A program made the translations under genes and the position numbers. Positions 8,381 through 18,401 of a stretch of 64,000 nt of DNA are shown here, one piece after another. The stretch spans positions 1 through 64,000 of the forward strand of contig JBLNCA010000007.1 of assembly GCA_050260375.1 (NCBI GenBank), given 5' to 3'. The DNA comes from DTFZ01 sp050260375 (GTDB taxonomy: Bacteria; Bacillota; Clostridia; Christensenellales; SZUA-584). The notes under the pieces are model-generated. The model searched no databases and was not told the DNA's origin. It was given only the letters and a program-made list of their open reading frames with translations. Within the stretch, counting starts at the first letter, position 1; each line of letters opens with the position of its first letter.

Positions 8381-9308
8381 ACGCTTTAGACTTCTGAAGC
8401 GACGCTTTGTAGCGAAGCCTCTTGTCTTTTCTTTCCTCAAGCCATACCCATATCGGGCTCGCAATGAAAATCGACGAATACGTACCGCTGATAAGTCCGA
8501 CAATGATGGGCAGCGCGAACTCCTTTATCGACTGCACGCCCAGTATGTATACTGCCGTTATCGTTATTAGCGTGGTCAGCGACGTGTTTATCGTCCTCGG
8601 CAGCGTTTCTTTTATACTCAAATCCGCCACCTGCATCCTCGGCAGTTCCTTCGCGCCGTATTTTCTGTTGTTCTCCCTTATCCTGTCGAACACTACGATG
8701 GTATCGTTTATCGAGTAACCCACTATCGTAAGGCAGGCGGCTATGTACGAGCTGTTTATCTGCAGCCGCGTTATTGAAACAAACGCGGTCATTACAAGCA
8801 CGTCGTGTATAAGCGCCAATACGCCCGCTATGCCGGAATACAGCGTGAACCTTATCCATATATATACCAGCATCAATGCAGACGCTATTGCAACGGACAG
8901 AAACGCTTTATTTACTATCTCTCCCGACGTAGTGCCTCCCACGTTCTCTATCTCGCCCGCATACGCGCCCGGATATTTGGCCTCAAGCGAGTTTACTATC
9001 GATTCGCGCAGGGCCTTCATATCGGTAGTCTCGGGCATAAGCTGCAATCTTATGACCGCCTCGTTGCCTCTTTCACCTCCGTGCACTATCTGGGCGGTCG
9101 CCGGATCGACGCCGTTTTCCTTAAGGGCGTCGGCTACATCCTGGTCGTTAAACGCCGTTTTCAGATCAATAGTGAGTATGCTGCCGCCCGTAAAATCTAT
9201 GCCGAGGTTAAGGCCGCCGTTTATAATCCCCATGATAAGCCCCAGAAGTATTATCGCGCCCGACAGCATCAGAAAGTATTTCGTTTTACTTAAGAACATC
9301 ATCTTCAT
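8379..9308 (-). CDS. secF: Protein translocase subunit SecF
   Basis: A 309-residue SecF of the SecDF membrane complex that uses the proton-motive force to pull proteins through SecYEG. It has an N-terminal transmembrane helix, the NLGIDFTGGSIL motif in the first periplasmic-side segment, and five further helices with the GYSINDTIVVFDRIREN signature. The C-terminus is short and basic. ATG at 9308 follows GGAGGCGAG; the secD stop is two bases upstream. The stop codon lies inside a palindromic repeat tail, so the final residues may vary between strains. Confidence 0.96.
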   Translation of the reverse strand: MKMMFLSKTKYFLMLSGAIILLGLIMGIINGGLNLGIDFTGGSILTIDLKTAFNDQDVADALKENGVDPATAQIVHGGERGNEAVIRLQLMPETTDMKALRESIVNSLEAKYPGAYAGEIENVGGTTSGEIVNKAFLSVAIASALMLVYIWIRFTLYSGIAGVLALIHDVLVMTAFVSITRLQINSSYIAACLTIVGYSINDTIVVFDRIRENNRKYGAKELPRMQVADLSIKETLPRTINTSLTTLITITAVYILGVQSIKEFALPIIVGLISGTYSSIFIASPIWVWLEERKDKRLRYKASLQKSKA

Positions 9309-9309
9309 G

Positions 9310-10623
9310 TTACTCGCCTCCTTTTACTGCCGATTCGGCAACCGGTTTTCTTGACGAGTACAGCTTCAAGTTCTTCAAATCAAAATCGAGTATTATGTTC
9401 ATCAGCCACCTTGTCACCACAACGGCGGTGAACATCGAAACGACTATGCTAATAATAAGCGTGTATCCGAAGCCTTTTATAGTGCCCACGCCTAATGCCG
9501 CGATTACTATGCCCGCGATTATCGTCGTTATATTTGAGTCTATTATCGTGCTCATAGCCTTGTGCCAGCCCGCCTTCATAGACGCGCGCAGCGTCTTGCC
9601 GGTGGCTAGCTCGTCCTTGAACCTTTCGAATATTATTACGTTGGCGTCTACCGCCATGCCTATGCCGAGTATTATGCCCGCTATGCCCGGCAGCGTTAGC
9701 TGAATAGCCGGTATCAGCGCCAGCAGCAGCACGATTATATACATATACAGTGCAAGCGCGATGCACGCCACAAAGCCCGGAAGGCGGTAGTAAACGACCA
9801 TGAACAGGAACAACACGCACACGCCTACAAGCCCCGCGAACAGGCTCTTGTCAAGCGCTTCCTGCCCGAGCGTGGCGCTCATCGAGCGGTTTTCCTTTTC
9901 ATGCAGCACCAGCGGCAGAGCGCCCGATTCTATCTGCATAGCGAGATCGGAAGCCTCTTCCCTGGTAAAGCCGCCTTCTATCTGTGCTTGTCCTCCGTAT
10001 ATCGGGCCGCTCTTTACTGTAGCCCTCGATATCTCTTTGCCGTCCAGCGTCATGATTATCGCGGTTCCGTTGTTATAAGCCTCTTCGGTAAGCTTTCCAA
10101 AAAGCTCCGCGCCTTCCGAATTGAACCTTAAAGCAACTACGTATTGGGAAGCTCCTGTCGTCGGATCTGTATTAGTCGTGGGATAAGCCTGGTTTACGTG
10201 AGCGCCCGTGAGCTTCGTTTCTCCGTCGGCGTTCTTGAACTCCAAAAGCCCCGTCGTGCTTATGAACGAAAGTATCTGATCAGGGTCTTTTATCTGGCTC
10301 GTCTCGTTTATAGGCACCTCTACCCTTATCTGGTTTTTGCCCTGCTGCACTACGGTAGCCTCGGTGTAGCCCTTTTCGTCAAGCCTGTTGCGCAGCACGC
10401 TTAATGTCGTGTACATCTTTGCGTCGAATTCAGCGTCAGTATATTCGCCCTGATCCGCATTGAACACGGCGTAAACGCCGCCGGTCAGGTCAAGGCCCAG
10501 ACTTACCTGCTGCGGCAGAGGATTGAACGTGTATATGTCGACCGAAAAACCGGCCATGGTAAAATACACGATCACGCCGACGACCAGAAGGGCCACCAGC
10601 GTTATTATCCTGCGTCTTTTCAT
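9310..10623 (-). CDS. secD: Protein translocase subunit SecD
   Basis: A 437-residue SecD, partner of SecF. The first transmembrane helix is followed by the SLGLDLTGGVYAVF motif, a large extracytoplasmic domain (about 50-260) and a C-terminal block of membrane helices with GMAVDANVIIFERFKDE. It is separate from secF, unlike the fused SecDF of Bacillus subtilis. AAGGAGGAAG precedes the ATG. A sigma-A promoter lies at 10770-10798, so secD is the likely first gene of the secD-secF-recJ-rel-dtd-MBL-hemZ transcript. Confidence 0.96.
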   Translation of the reverse strand: MKRRRIITLVALLVVGVIVYFTMAGFSVDIYTFNPLPQQVSLGLDLTGGVYAVFNADQGEYTDAEFDAKMYTTLSVLRNRLDEKGYTEATVVQQGKNQIRVEVPINETSQIKDPDQILSFISTTGLLEFKNADGETKLTGAHVNQAYPTTNTDPTTGASQYVVALRFNSEGAELFGKLTEEAYNNGTAIIMTLDGKEISRATVKSGPIYGGQAQIEGGFTREEASDLAMQIESGALPLVLHEKENRSMSATLGQEALDKSLFAGLVGVCVLFLFMVVYYRLPGFVACIALALYMYIIVLLLALIPAIQLTLPGIAGIILGIGMAVDANVIIFERFKDELATGKTLRASMKAGWHKAMSTIIDSNITTIIAGIVIAALGVGTIKGFGYTLIISIVVSMFTAVVVTRWLMNIILDFDLKNLKLYSSRKPVAESAVKGGE

Positions 10624-10769
10624 GTATTACCGCTTCCTCCTTACGTATTTGCTGATTATCCTTTTATCGGGGCTGCCGCGATAGTATAACTTGCGCACGC
10701 GCCCTTTAAACGCAAGAAAAGCCGCTTGATGCTCTTCCTGCCAACAAATAATCGCAGAAAACTCACTCC

Positions 10770-10798
10770 ATTATAACCATGCTTTTCTCAATAGTCAA
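10770..10798 (-). promoter_or_regulatory. Sigma-A promoter of the secD operon
   Basis: On the minus strand, TTGACT (10798-10793), a 17-bp spacer and TATAAT (10775-10770). It lies about 150 bp before secD. No terminator or riboswitch was recognised in the leader. Confidence 0.82.
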
Positions 10799-10853
10799 CA
10801 AAACTAAGGCCATAAAGCGCCATATAATTGCTGCAGCCGGCGCCGGTAAAGAG

Positions 10854-13800
10854 CTAGTCGAAAAGGCTTAGCTGGTTGCTCTTTAAAAGCCCTTTTAAGC
10901 ACCCGTGTTCCTCAAGCTTTGCTATTACCGCGCTCGATATCCCCGAGCGCCTTTTCAAATCTTCCACCGAGAGGAACTCGCCCTGCTCGCGGGCGCTTAC
11001 TATGCCTCTTGCCGCCGCTTCGCCCGTACCGCCGAGCGCTGTGAACGGGAGCCTTATGCCGCCGTCTTCTATTTTGCAGCGCACTGCGTCCGATTTATAC
11101 AGGTCGCACGGCAGAAAGTCTATGCCGCGTTCCATCATTTCAAGCGCAACCTCGAGTATCGTAAGCTGCGACTGTTCGAGCGCGGAGGCTCCCTTGCCCA
11201 TGGCTTCTATCGCGGCTATCCTGGAGCGCACCGTCTCCGCGGATTGCAGGTAAGCGGCGTCGAGGTTATCGGCCCTTACCGAAAAGTACGTCGCGTAAAA
11301 AGCTCTCGGATAGTGCACTTTAAAGTACGCTATGCGCAGCGCCATCATTACATACGCCACAGCGTGGGCTTTGGGGAACATGTACGCAATCTTGTCGCAC
11401 GATTCTATGAACCACTCGGGCATGCCCGTTTTTCGCATATCGGCACGCCATTCTTCTTTCAAGCCCTTGCCCTTGCGGACCGACTCCATTATATAGAACG
11501 CCTCCGTCGGGTCCATGCCTTTCGCGACGAGCGAGTTCATTATATCGTCGCGCGTGCATATAACCTCGCGCAGCGTAGCCTTGCCTTCTTTTATGATGTC
11601 CTGCGCGTTGTTAAGCCACACGTCCGTGCCGTGCGAAAGGCCGCTTATGCGTATAAGCTCGCCTATCGTCGTAGGCTTGGTGTCCATCAGCATCTGGCGG
11701 ACGAACTTGGTGCCGAACTCCGGTATTCCGAGGCTGCCTACCTGGCATCCCATTATCTGCTCCGGAGTTATGCCCAGCGCTTTTGTGGACGTAAACAGCG
11801 ACAATGTATCCGGGTCGGAGATAGGCACGTCTATCGGGTCTATCCCTGTAAGCTCTTTCAGCATATGCAATGCCGTCGGATCGTCGTGGCCGAGTATGTC
11901 GAGCTTTATAAGGCGGTCGTGCAGCGAGCCGAAGTTGTAGTGCGTCGTGATAAAACCCGACTCCGAGTCGTTCGCCGGGTACTGTATCGGCGTGAACTCG
12001 TGTATGTCCCTGCCGCGCGGCAGTATGACCATGCCGCCCGGGTGCTGTCCCGTTGTGCGCTTGGTGCCCGAAACGCCCTTCGCGAGCCGCTCGATTTCCG
12101 CCCTGCTCGCCGAAATGCCCTTTTCCTCCATATATTTCTTAACGAAACCGTAAGCGGTCTGCTCTTTTATGCTGCTTATTGTGCCCGCGCGGAACACGCG
12201 GTCCTCTCCGAAATAATCGACTATGAATTTATGCGCATTGGTCTGGTACTCGCCCGAAAAATTGAGGTCTATATCCGGCACCTTGTCGGCGTTTATGCCA
12301 AGGAACACGGCAAAGGGTATGTCGTAGCCGTCGCGCTTCATCGGAGTGCCGCAATCGGGGCAATCTTTGGGCGGCAGGTCGGGGCCGCACGCTACGCTGG
12401 AGTCGGTAATAAATTCGCTCTTCTTGCAGTTGGGACATACGTAATGAGGCGGCAGCGCGTTGACTTCCGTTATGCCAGCCATCGTGGCGGCGAGCGAAGA
12501 GCCTACGGAGCCCCTAGAGCCCACGAGGTATCCGTCCTGCATCGAGTGGCGCACCAACTCATACGCTATATAGTAAAGCACTCCGTAGCCGTGCTTTATA
12601 ATATTGTCAAGCTCGAACTTCAGCCTGTCTTCCACTATAGCGGGCAGCGGGTCGCCGTATATCTCTTTCGCGCGCTTAAAGCACATATCCACAAGCTTTT
12701 CAGGCGCTCCGGGTATCTCGGGCATCGCGGGCTCGTCGGGCAGCAGTTTTATATTCTCGACCTGCTGGGCTATTGCGCGCGTGTTGTCTATTACAACTTC
12801 TTTCGCCTTGGCCGCTCCAAGGTACGAAAACTCTGCGAGCATCTCGGCAGTCATGCGGAAATAGAGCGGCGCCTGATTGTCGGCGTCCGCAAACCCCTGG
12901 CCGTGCATGAGTATGCGCCTAAAGTACTCGTCCTGCGGCTCTATAAAATGTGCGTCGCATGTGGCGCACACGGGCTTTGAAAGCCGCTCGCCCAATTCCA
13001 CTATCTTGCGGGTGATGTCGCGCACGCCTTCCATGTCGCGGAACCGCCCTTCGCGCACCATAAACGCGTTGTTGCCGTCCGGCTGTATCTCGAGATAATC
13101 GTAAAAGCCCGCTATCTGTTCCAGCTCGCCTTCGGAGGCATAGCGCAGTATTGCCTGCACGAGCTCTCCCTGCTCGCAGGCCGAGCCTACTATCAGCCCT
13201 TCCCTGTGCTTAATAAGCAGCGAGCGAGGCACGCGCGGCCGCCTGTAGAAGTGCTTCATGTGCGATTCGCTAACGAGCTTATAAAGGTTGAAAAGTCCCG
13301 TTTTATTTTTGCACAACAGTATTACGTGGAAGTTGGGCAATTCCTTTTCGTCAACGGGCTGCTGAGGCTCGGGGTTTGCGGCCTTTTCCATGCATATCTG
13401 CATTATCTTCACGGTACACATGGCGTCGTCTAGCGCGCGGTGATGGCGCAGCGGTATGTTAAGGTCGGCGGCAAGCTTCCCCAAGCTGTAGGATTTGCGG
13501 CCGGGCAGCCAGCGGCGGAACAGCCATACCGTGTCAAGGCAGCGGTTGTCAAAGCTTATGTCGCAGTCTTTGCCGTGTTTGTATAAAAAACCCATATCAA
13601 AAGGAGAATTATGCGCCGCAAGGTGCTTATCCCCTATATATTCCTTGAACATCGCGAGCGCTTCGGGTATTGACGGCGCGTCCGCCACCATCTCGTCGGT
13701 GATGCCCGTCATGTCGGTTATCTGGCGGCTGATATGGCAGCCGGGGTTTACGAAAGTGCTGAACGTATCGACGATTTCCCCATGGCGCAGCCTTACAGCG

Positions 13801-15068
13801 CCTATCTCCGTTATGCCGCAGGTTTCCGGGTTAAAGCCCGTAGTCTCGAGGTCGAACACGATATATTCGTCCTCGAACTTCTCCGTGTAGACCTGCGGTA
13901 TGTCGTTTATCATATACGCTTCCATGCCGTATATTACTTTTATGCCCGTCTTCTTGGACGCGTCGAATGCGCCGGGGAAAGCCTGCACCACGCCGTGGTC
14001 GGTTATTGCAACAGCCTCGTGGCCGAACTCCGCCGCGCGCCGTACGACTTCGCCCTCGTCCGCCACCGCGTCGAGCGCGCTCATATTGGTGTGAAGATGC
14101 AGCTCAACGCGCTTTACCTCCGCGTTGTCCTGACGCCGCGCGACTTCCGTCTCCTCTATTGCCTTTACGGTTATGCACACTTCCTTGGAGTAGCTGTCGT
14201 AAGCCGCCGTGCCCAGCACCTTTACTGCAGCTTTCTCCAGCCGCGACTTTATCTGTTCGCATTTGTCGCGCGAAACGAACGCCTTGCACGTCACCGTGGA
14301 CGTGTTGTCCGTTACGCTGAAAACGACTATGGAGCGCTTGCCGCGCGCTTCGTTCCTTATGTCGAACGAATCGACGGACAGCACGTTGCCGCTTATTACG
14401 CACTGGCCTATGGTCTCGTTTATGTCGCGTATGTTTACCGTGTCGCCCGTTATGCCGCTGCCGTGAATGATTTTTGAGTCCTTCTCCTTTTTCGCGGGCT
14501 TTGTTTTATCTGCTTTCTGTACCGCCGCCTGCGGCTGCTCTTTCACGGTTTCTTTAAGCAGCTCCGTTATATCCGCGAGCCTGCGCGGAGCGGGAGCGGT
14601 CTCGCAGCGCCCCAGTACGATGCGCGCGTCCATGCCGAAGCAGCGCAGGAAATACCCTTCGAGGTACTCTTTAAGCCCCGAGGCGGCGAACAGCTCTTTG
14701 CCGAAGTCGTCGGGGAAGTCTATGCGGAACGCGCCGTCCGCAAAGTGCATCTTCGACTTTGACACAAAAGGAGCAAGCGAACGCTTTAAGCGGCAGCAAA
14801 GCTCCTTAATATGCGTCTCGATATCCTCGGCGTCTATGCTGCCGGGGTTGCGGTATGCGACGAAGACCTTCGTCTTTTCGTTTATTGTCTCTTTAATGTA
14901 ATGTTCAATATTGAGATACGTGTCCGCGGGAAGAAGGTTGCTCGTAAAATGTATGAGAAATTCGCCCTTTTTCACATCGTGCTGGATCTTTTCAAAGCGT
15001 AAATCAAAGCTGTCGTCTATTTCCACGCTTTTTTTGAGCGCGGCAAAAAAATCCGGTTTCTTTTGCAC
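10854..15068 (-). CDS. polC: DNA polymerase III alpha subunit, PolC type
   Basis: A 1404-residue Gram-positive replicative polymerase. Order of parts: N-terminal domain (1-200), an OB-fold segment (about 215-310), a PHP domain (ELHLHTNMSALD near 327) split by a DEDDh 3'-5' proofreading exonuclease (FDLETTGF near 410), the second PHP half, a palm domain with the PDIDLNFSG catalytic loop, a zinc-binding CPNC..CPDC insert, and a C-terminal helix-hairpin-helix region. The start is GTG at 15068, four bases after the ispG stop. The final residues LSLFD resemble a beta-clamp binding motif. It is the last gene of the rpsB-to-polC cluster. Confidence 0.97.
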   Translation of the reverse strand: MQKKPDFFAALKKSVEIDDSFDLRFEKIQHDVKKGEFLIHFTSNLLPADTYLNIEHYIKETINEKTKVFVAYRNPGSIDAEDIETHIKELCCRLKRSLAPFVSKSKMHFADGAFRIDFPDDFGKELFAASGLKEYLEGYFLRCFGMDARIVLGRCETAPAPRRLADITELLKETVKEQPQAAVQKADKTKPAKKEKDSKIIHGSGITGDTVNIRDINETIGQCVISGNVLSVDSFDIRNEARGKRSIVVFSVTDNTSTVTCKAFVSRDKCEQIKSRLEKAAVKVLGTAAYDSYSKEVCITVKAIEETEVARRQDNAEVKRVELHLHTNMSALDAVADEGEVVRRAAEFGHEAVAITDHGVVQAFPGAFDASKKTGIKVIYGMEAYMINDIPQVYTEKFEDEYIVFDLETTGFNPETCGITEIGAVRLRHGEIVDTFSTFVNPGCHISRQITDMTGITDEMVADAPSIPEALAMFKEYIGDKHLAAHNSPFDMGFLYKHGKDCDISFDNRCLDTVWLFRRWLPGRKSYSLGKLAADLNIPLRHHRALDDAMCTVKIMQICMEKAANPEPQQPVDEKELPNFHVILLCKNKTGLFNLYKLVSESHMKHFYRRPRVPRSLLIKHREGLIVGSACEQGELVQAILRYASEGELEQIAGFYDYLEIQPDGNNAFMVREGRFRDMEGVRDITRKIVELGERLSKPVCATCDAHFIEPQDEYFRRILMHGQGFADADNQAPLYFRMTAEMLAEFSYLGAAKAKEVVIDNTRAIAQQVENIKLLPDEPAMPEIPGAPEKLVDMCFKRAKEIYGDPLPAIVEDRLKFELDNIIKHGYGVLYYIAYELVRHSMQDGYLVGSRGSVGSSLAATMAGITEVNALPPHYVCPNCKKSEFITDSSVACGPDLPPKDCPDCGTPMKRDGYDIPFAVFLGINADKVPDIDLNFSGEYQTNAHKFIVDYFGEDRVFRAGTISSIKEQTAYGFVKKYMEEKGISASRAEIERLAKGVSGTKRTTGQHPGGMVILPRGRDIHEFTPIQYPANDSESGFITTHYNFGSLHDRLIKLDILGHDDPTALHMLKELTGIDPIDVPISDPDTLSLFTSTKALGITPEQIMGCQVGSLGIPEFGTKFVRQMLMDTKPTTIGELIRISGLSHGTDVWLNNAQDIIKEGKATLREVICTRDDIMNSLVAKGMDPTEAFYIMESVRKGKGLKEEWRADMRKTGMPEWFIESCDKIAYMFPKAHAVAYVMMALRIAYFKVHYPRAFYATYFSVRADNLDAAYLQSAETVRSRIAAIEAMGKGASALEQSQLTILEVALEMMERGIDFLPCDLYKSDAVRCKIEDGGIRLPFTALGGTGEAAARGIVSAREQGEFLSVEDLKRRSGISSAVIAKLEEHGCLKGLLKSNQLSLFD

Positions 15069-15071
15069 AAT

Positions 15072-16130
15072 CTAAAATTCCTGTTCTATATAATTCTTAA
15101 AAACATTCAGTATTTCGCTCTCGTCGTATGTGCCGATTAAAGAGCCTTTGGAAAACAGAGCGGCTTTACCCTCGCCGCCCGCTATGCCTATGTCGGCGTG
15201 CTTTGCTTCGCCCGGACCGTTTACCACGCAGCCCATAACGGCAGCTACAATGGGCTTGCCCGATTCTATAAGTATGTTCTCTACGCTGGCTGCCAGCGCC
15301 GCGACGTCTATGCTCGTCCTGCCGCACGTCGGGCAGCTTATCACCTCGGGGTAAAACCGCCTTTCGCCCGCCGCCTGCAGTATGCGCCTCGCGGCCTCAA
15401 TTTCCTGCACCGGGTCGCCCGTAATCGAAACGCGTATCGTGTCGCCTATGCCGTCCAAGAGCAGCGCACCTAATCCCACCGCCGATTTTATTATCGCGTT
15501 ATTGTATGTGCCGGCTTCGGTAATGCCTATGTGAAGCGGAGCGTCGCAGGCGTCCGAGAACGTGCGGTTCGCAGCTACCGCGGCGGGTACGGACGACGCC
15601 TTTATCGATACGACGACATCGTAAAACCCGAGGTCGTACACATAGCGTACGGAGTTCATTGCGCTCTCGGCGAGCGCTATCGGCACGGGGCCGCCGTACT
15701 TTTTAAGTAGGTCCTTTTCGAGCGAGCCGGAATTTACGCCTATGCGCACTGCCGCGCCGTTTTGACTCGCGCAGTCTATTATTGCCTTGAGCCTGTCCAT
15801 TCCGCCAAGGTTTCCGGGGTTTACCCTTACCTTGTCGGCGCCGCTCTCTATCGCGAGCAGTGCTAGCTTATAGTCGAAATGAACGTCCGCTATCAGCGGA
15901 ATGTTTATGCCGTCTTTTATCTTACGGAACGCGGCGGCGCAGGCCTTGCTGTTGAATGTGCACCGCACGGCTTCGCAGCCCGCGTCTTCCAGCCTCTTTA
16001 TCTGCGCAAGCGTTTCTTCTACATCGGTGGTGTCGGTGTTCGTCATGGACTGTATCAGCACGGGGCTGCCGCCGCCTATGGTTATGCCACCGAATGATAC
16101 CCGCCTTGTCCTGCTTTCCATGTCATCCAC
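15072..16130 (-). CDS. ispG: 4-hydroxy-3-methylbut-2-en-1-yl diphosphate synthase
   Basis: A 352-residue IspG (GcpE), the [4Fe-4S] reductase of the MEP isoprenoid pathway that makes HMBPP. N-terminal TIM-barrel residues include IQSMTNTDT. Cluster ligands are the CPTC pair in SCPTCGRTSID and a third Cys in GCVVNGPGEA, whose Glu probably completes the cluster. GTG at 16130 overlaps the rseP stop. ATG at 16121, three codons in, has GGTGGA upstream and is an equally likely start. Dxr, encoded two genes upstream, acts in the same pathway. Confidence 0.96.
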   Translation of the reverse strand: MDDMESRTRRVSFGGITIGGGSPVLIQSMTNTDTTDVEETLAQIKRLEDAGCEAVRCTFNSKACAAAFRKIKDGINIPLIADVHFDYKLALLAIESGADKVRVNPGNLGGMDRLKAIIDCASQNGAAVRIGVNSGSLEKDLLKKYGGPVPIALAESAMNSVRYVYDLGFYDVVVSIKASSVPAAVAANRTFSDACDAPLHIGITEAGTYNNAIIKSAVGLGALLLDGIGDTIRVSITGDPVQEIEAARRILQAAGERRFYPEVISCPTCGRTSIDVAALAASVENILIESGKPIVAAVMGCVVNGPGEAKHADIGIAGGEGKAALFSKGSLIGTYDESEILNVFKNYIEQEF

Positions 16131-17178
16131 CGAATATCCTTGAAATGTCGCGGTATGTCACGAGTATGAACAGCAGAAAGAATGCCGCGAGCCCCACGAA
16201 ATGTATTATGCCTTCCACATTTCTCGGCACGGGCTTTTTGAATATCTTCTCTATTGCGATGAACACGAGCCGCCCTCCGTCGAGTGCGGGCAGCGGCAGC
16301 AGGTTCATTATCGCAAGGCTTACGCTTATCGCGACGCCAAGCTGCAGCACGCTCTGCAGGCTGCTCTTTATCGCGGCCCCCAGGTAATAGACTATGCCCG
16401 CTATGCCTATCGCGTTCTCCGTGCCCTTGCCGGCAAACAAGCCGAGAACCGCGGCTATCGTGCCTTTTACTATGAAGTACATCCACTTGAAAGACAGCGC
16501 TATAGCCTCGAAAAAGCCGTATGTCACAGGCTGCTGGCTGAAACTTATGCCTGCCATCTTGTCCTGGTACGTTTTACCGTTGTTGTCCGTAAGCCCGGAC
16601 GCTTTCTGTATCGTTAATGGCACCTCGCGCCCGTCCTTTAATACCGTGATGGAAAGCGTGTCCGTTTGTGAAGCGCCCAGCGCGTCGGTAAGCTCCATCG
16701 CAAAGTCGATATCCACGCCGTTCATCTCGGTGATAACGTCGCCGGGTTCAAGGCCCGCCGCCTGCGCGGGGCTGCCGTCCCAAACGTCGCCCACTGTAAG
16801 CTGAAAATCGCCGAACACGCACAGCGTGAAAATAACGAGTATAAAAGCGAATATTATGTTGAATACCGGCCCGGCGGCTATCGCCAGAGCCCGCTTGCCC
16901 GCAGGCTGGTTGTTGAAGGAGTCCTTATCCGACGCTTCCTCGTCTTCTCCGTGGAATTTCGTGAATCCTCCCACAAAGAACCATCTTATCGAATATTTGA
17001 TGCCGTTTTTAACCCAGGACTTTATCTTGGGGCCAAACCCTACCGCGAATTCATCTATCTTTAATTTGCAGGCGCGCCCTATGCTGTAATGGCCGAGCTC
17101 GTGCGTCATTATTATCACGCCTACAATGATTATTGCGCCCAGTATGCTGATGGCAGTAACCAGTATATCCAATCGCAT
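16123..17178 (-). CDS. rseP: Site-2 protease RseP (M50 metalloprotease)
   Basis: A 351-residue intramembrane zinc protease (RseP/RasP type) that cleaves anti-sigma factors and signal-peptide remnants inside the membrane. The HELGH zinc motif is at 26-30 in the first helix. A single PDZ domain lies at about 120-205. The second metal motif is in a late helix (NLLPLPALDGGRL). ATG at 17178 touches the AAGGAGG site with no gap; TTG at 17172, two codons in, has correct spacing and is the more likely start. It lies between dxr and ispG, as in many Clostridia. Confidence 0.95.
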   Translation of the reverse strand: MRLDILVTAISILGAIIIVGVIIMTHELGHYSIGRACKLKIDEFAVGFGPKIKSWVKNGIKYSIRWFFVGGFTKFHGEDEEASDKDSFNNQPAGKRALAIAAGPVFNIIFAFILVIFTLCVFGDFQLTVGDVWDGSPAQAAGLEPGDVITEMNGVDIDFAMELTDALGASQTDTLSITVLKDGREVPLTIQKASGLTDNNGKTYQDKMAGISFSQQPVTYGFFEAIALSFKWMYFIVKGTIAAVLGLFAGKGTENAIGIAGIVYYLGAAIKSSLQSVLQLGVAISVSLAIMNLLPLPALDGGRLVFIAIEKIFKKPVPRNVEGIIHFVGLAAFFLLFILVTYRDISRIFGG

Positions 17179-17232
17179 CCTCCTTTCATGCCGTCTATTT
17201 GCCGATGATTAATTATATAACAGCGCCAGCCC

Positions 17233-18390
17233 TTAAATACGTACTTTAGCAAAATTGTCGTATATATAGTTCTTGACTTCCTTGTCGGTGTTGTATATCT
17301 CAAGCAGTGTGTTCCCCTTAAGGTGGGAGAACTTGTTCATTGCGTACGCAACGCTCTTTTCAATATCGCCAAACGATATGCGCCTCTCAAGGAACAGGTC
17401 TACGGCCGCTTCATTTGCGGCGTTCATTATCAGCGGCAATGAACCGCCTTCGCGGATGGCGTCCCTCGCGTGGCGAAGGCACGGGAACTTGTCCATATCC
17501 GGCTCTTCAAAAGTAAGGCTCTTTATTTTCGCAAAATCAAGATGCCCCACAACGCTGTTTAGCCTCTCCGGGTGGCCGAAAGCGTACTGTATGGCCTGGC
17601 GCATATCCGTCGGCCCCATCTGCGCTATCACCGCGCCGTCCTTATATTCCACCATGGAATGTATTATGCTCTGGCGGTGTATTACGACGTCTATCATATC
17701 GGGCGTTAAACCGAAAAGCCACTTCGTCTCTATTACTTCCAGCCCTTTGTTCATGTACGTCGCGCAGTCCACTGTAACCTTCTTGCCCATGCGCCAGTTC
17801 GGATGCCTGAGCGCCTGCTCAACGGTGGCGTTTTCTATCTCTTCCTTGCTCCAGTTTAAGAACGGCCCGCCCGAAGCGGTGAGTATTACGCGCCTTAAGC
17901 CCGTCGTATCGAGCCCTTTAAGGCACTGGTACACGGCGCAGAGCTCGCTGTCCACCGGGAATATCTCCGCCTTAGAAGTCTTGAGGCGCTCGGTAACGAT
18001 ATGGCCGCCGCATACGAGCGATTCCTTGTTGGCGAGCGCCACGTTGGTTCCGTTGTCGAGGCACTCAATAAGCGGCGGAAGCCCCGCTATCCCCACGACG
18101 GCTATAAGCACTATGTCGGGGTCGCCCACGCTGCACGACTCCAACAGCCCCTGTATGCCGAAGCCTAATTTCATGCCCTTGGGGACCTGTTTTTCAAATT
18201 CTATGTCTCCGGCGCAGCCGGTTAAGCCTATATAGCACGCGCCGAATTTCTTTGCCGTTTCCAGCAGCTCCCGGCTGCTTCTGTGCGCCGTTAGCGCAGT
18301 CACCTTGAAGCGCTCCGGGTTCTTCTCGATTATGTCCAGCGCCTGCCGCCCAATAGAGCCCGTCGCGCCTAAGATCGCAATCTTTTTCAT
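17233..18390 (-). CDS. dxr: 1-deoxy-D-xylulose 5-phosphate reductoisomerase
   Basis: A 385-residue Dxr, the NADPH-dependent enzyme that commits carbon to the MEP pathway. It has the NADPH-binding GATGSIGRQALDI at the start, the ALANKESLV segment near 118-126, the metal-binding PVDSE near 144, and the SGGPFLN active-site loop. Length and termini match the family. AAGGA precedes the ATG. It is co-directional with cdsA (11 bp upstream) and rseP. Confidence 0.97.
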   Translation of the reverse strand: MKKIAILGATGSIGRQALDIIEKNPERFKVTALTAHRSSRELLETAKKFGACYIGLTGCAGDIEFEKQVPKGMKLGFGIQGLLESCSVGDPDIVLIAVVGIAGLPPLIECLDNGTNVALANKESLVCGGHIVTERLKTSKAEIFPVDSELCAVYQCLKGLDTTGLRRVILTASGGPFLNWSKEEIENATVEQALRHPNWRMGKKVTVDCATYMNKGLEVIETKWLFGLTPDMIDVVIHRQSIIHSMVEYKDGAVIAQMGPTDMRQAIQYAFGHPERLNSVVGHLDFAKIKSLTFEEPDMDKFPCLRHARDAIREGGSLPLIMNAANEAAVDLFLERRISFGDIEKSVAYAMNKFSHLKGNTLLEIYNTDKEVKNYIYDNFAKVRI

Positions 18391-18401
18391 CTGCAGTCCT
18401 T

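Noticed and set aside
10826..10850. CCGGCGCCGG palindrome downstream of polC as a terminator
   Set aside because: There is no loop of sensible size and no U tract on the minus strand.
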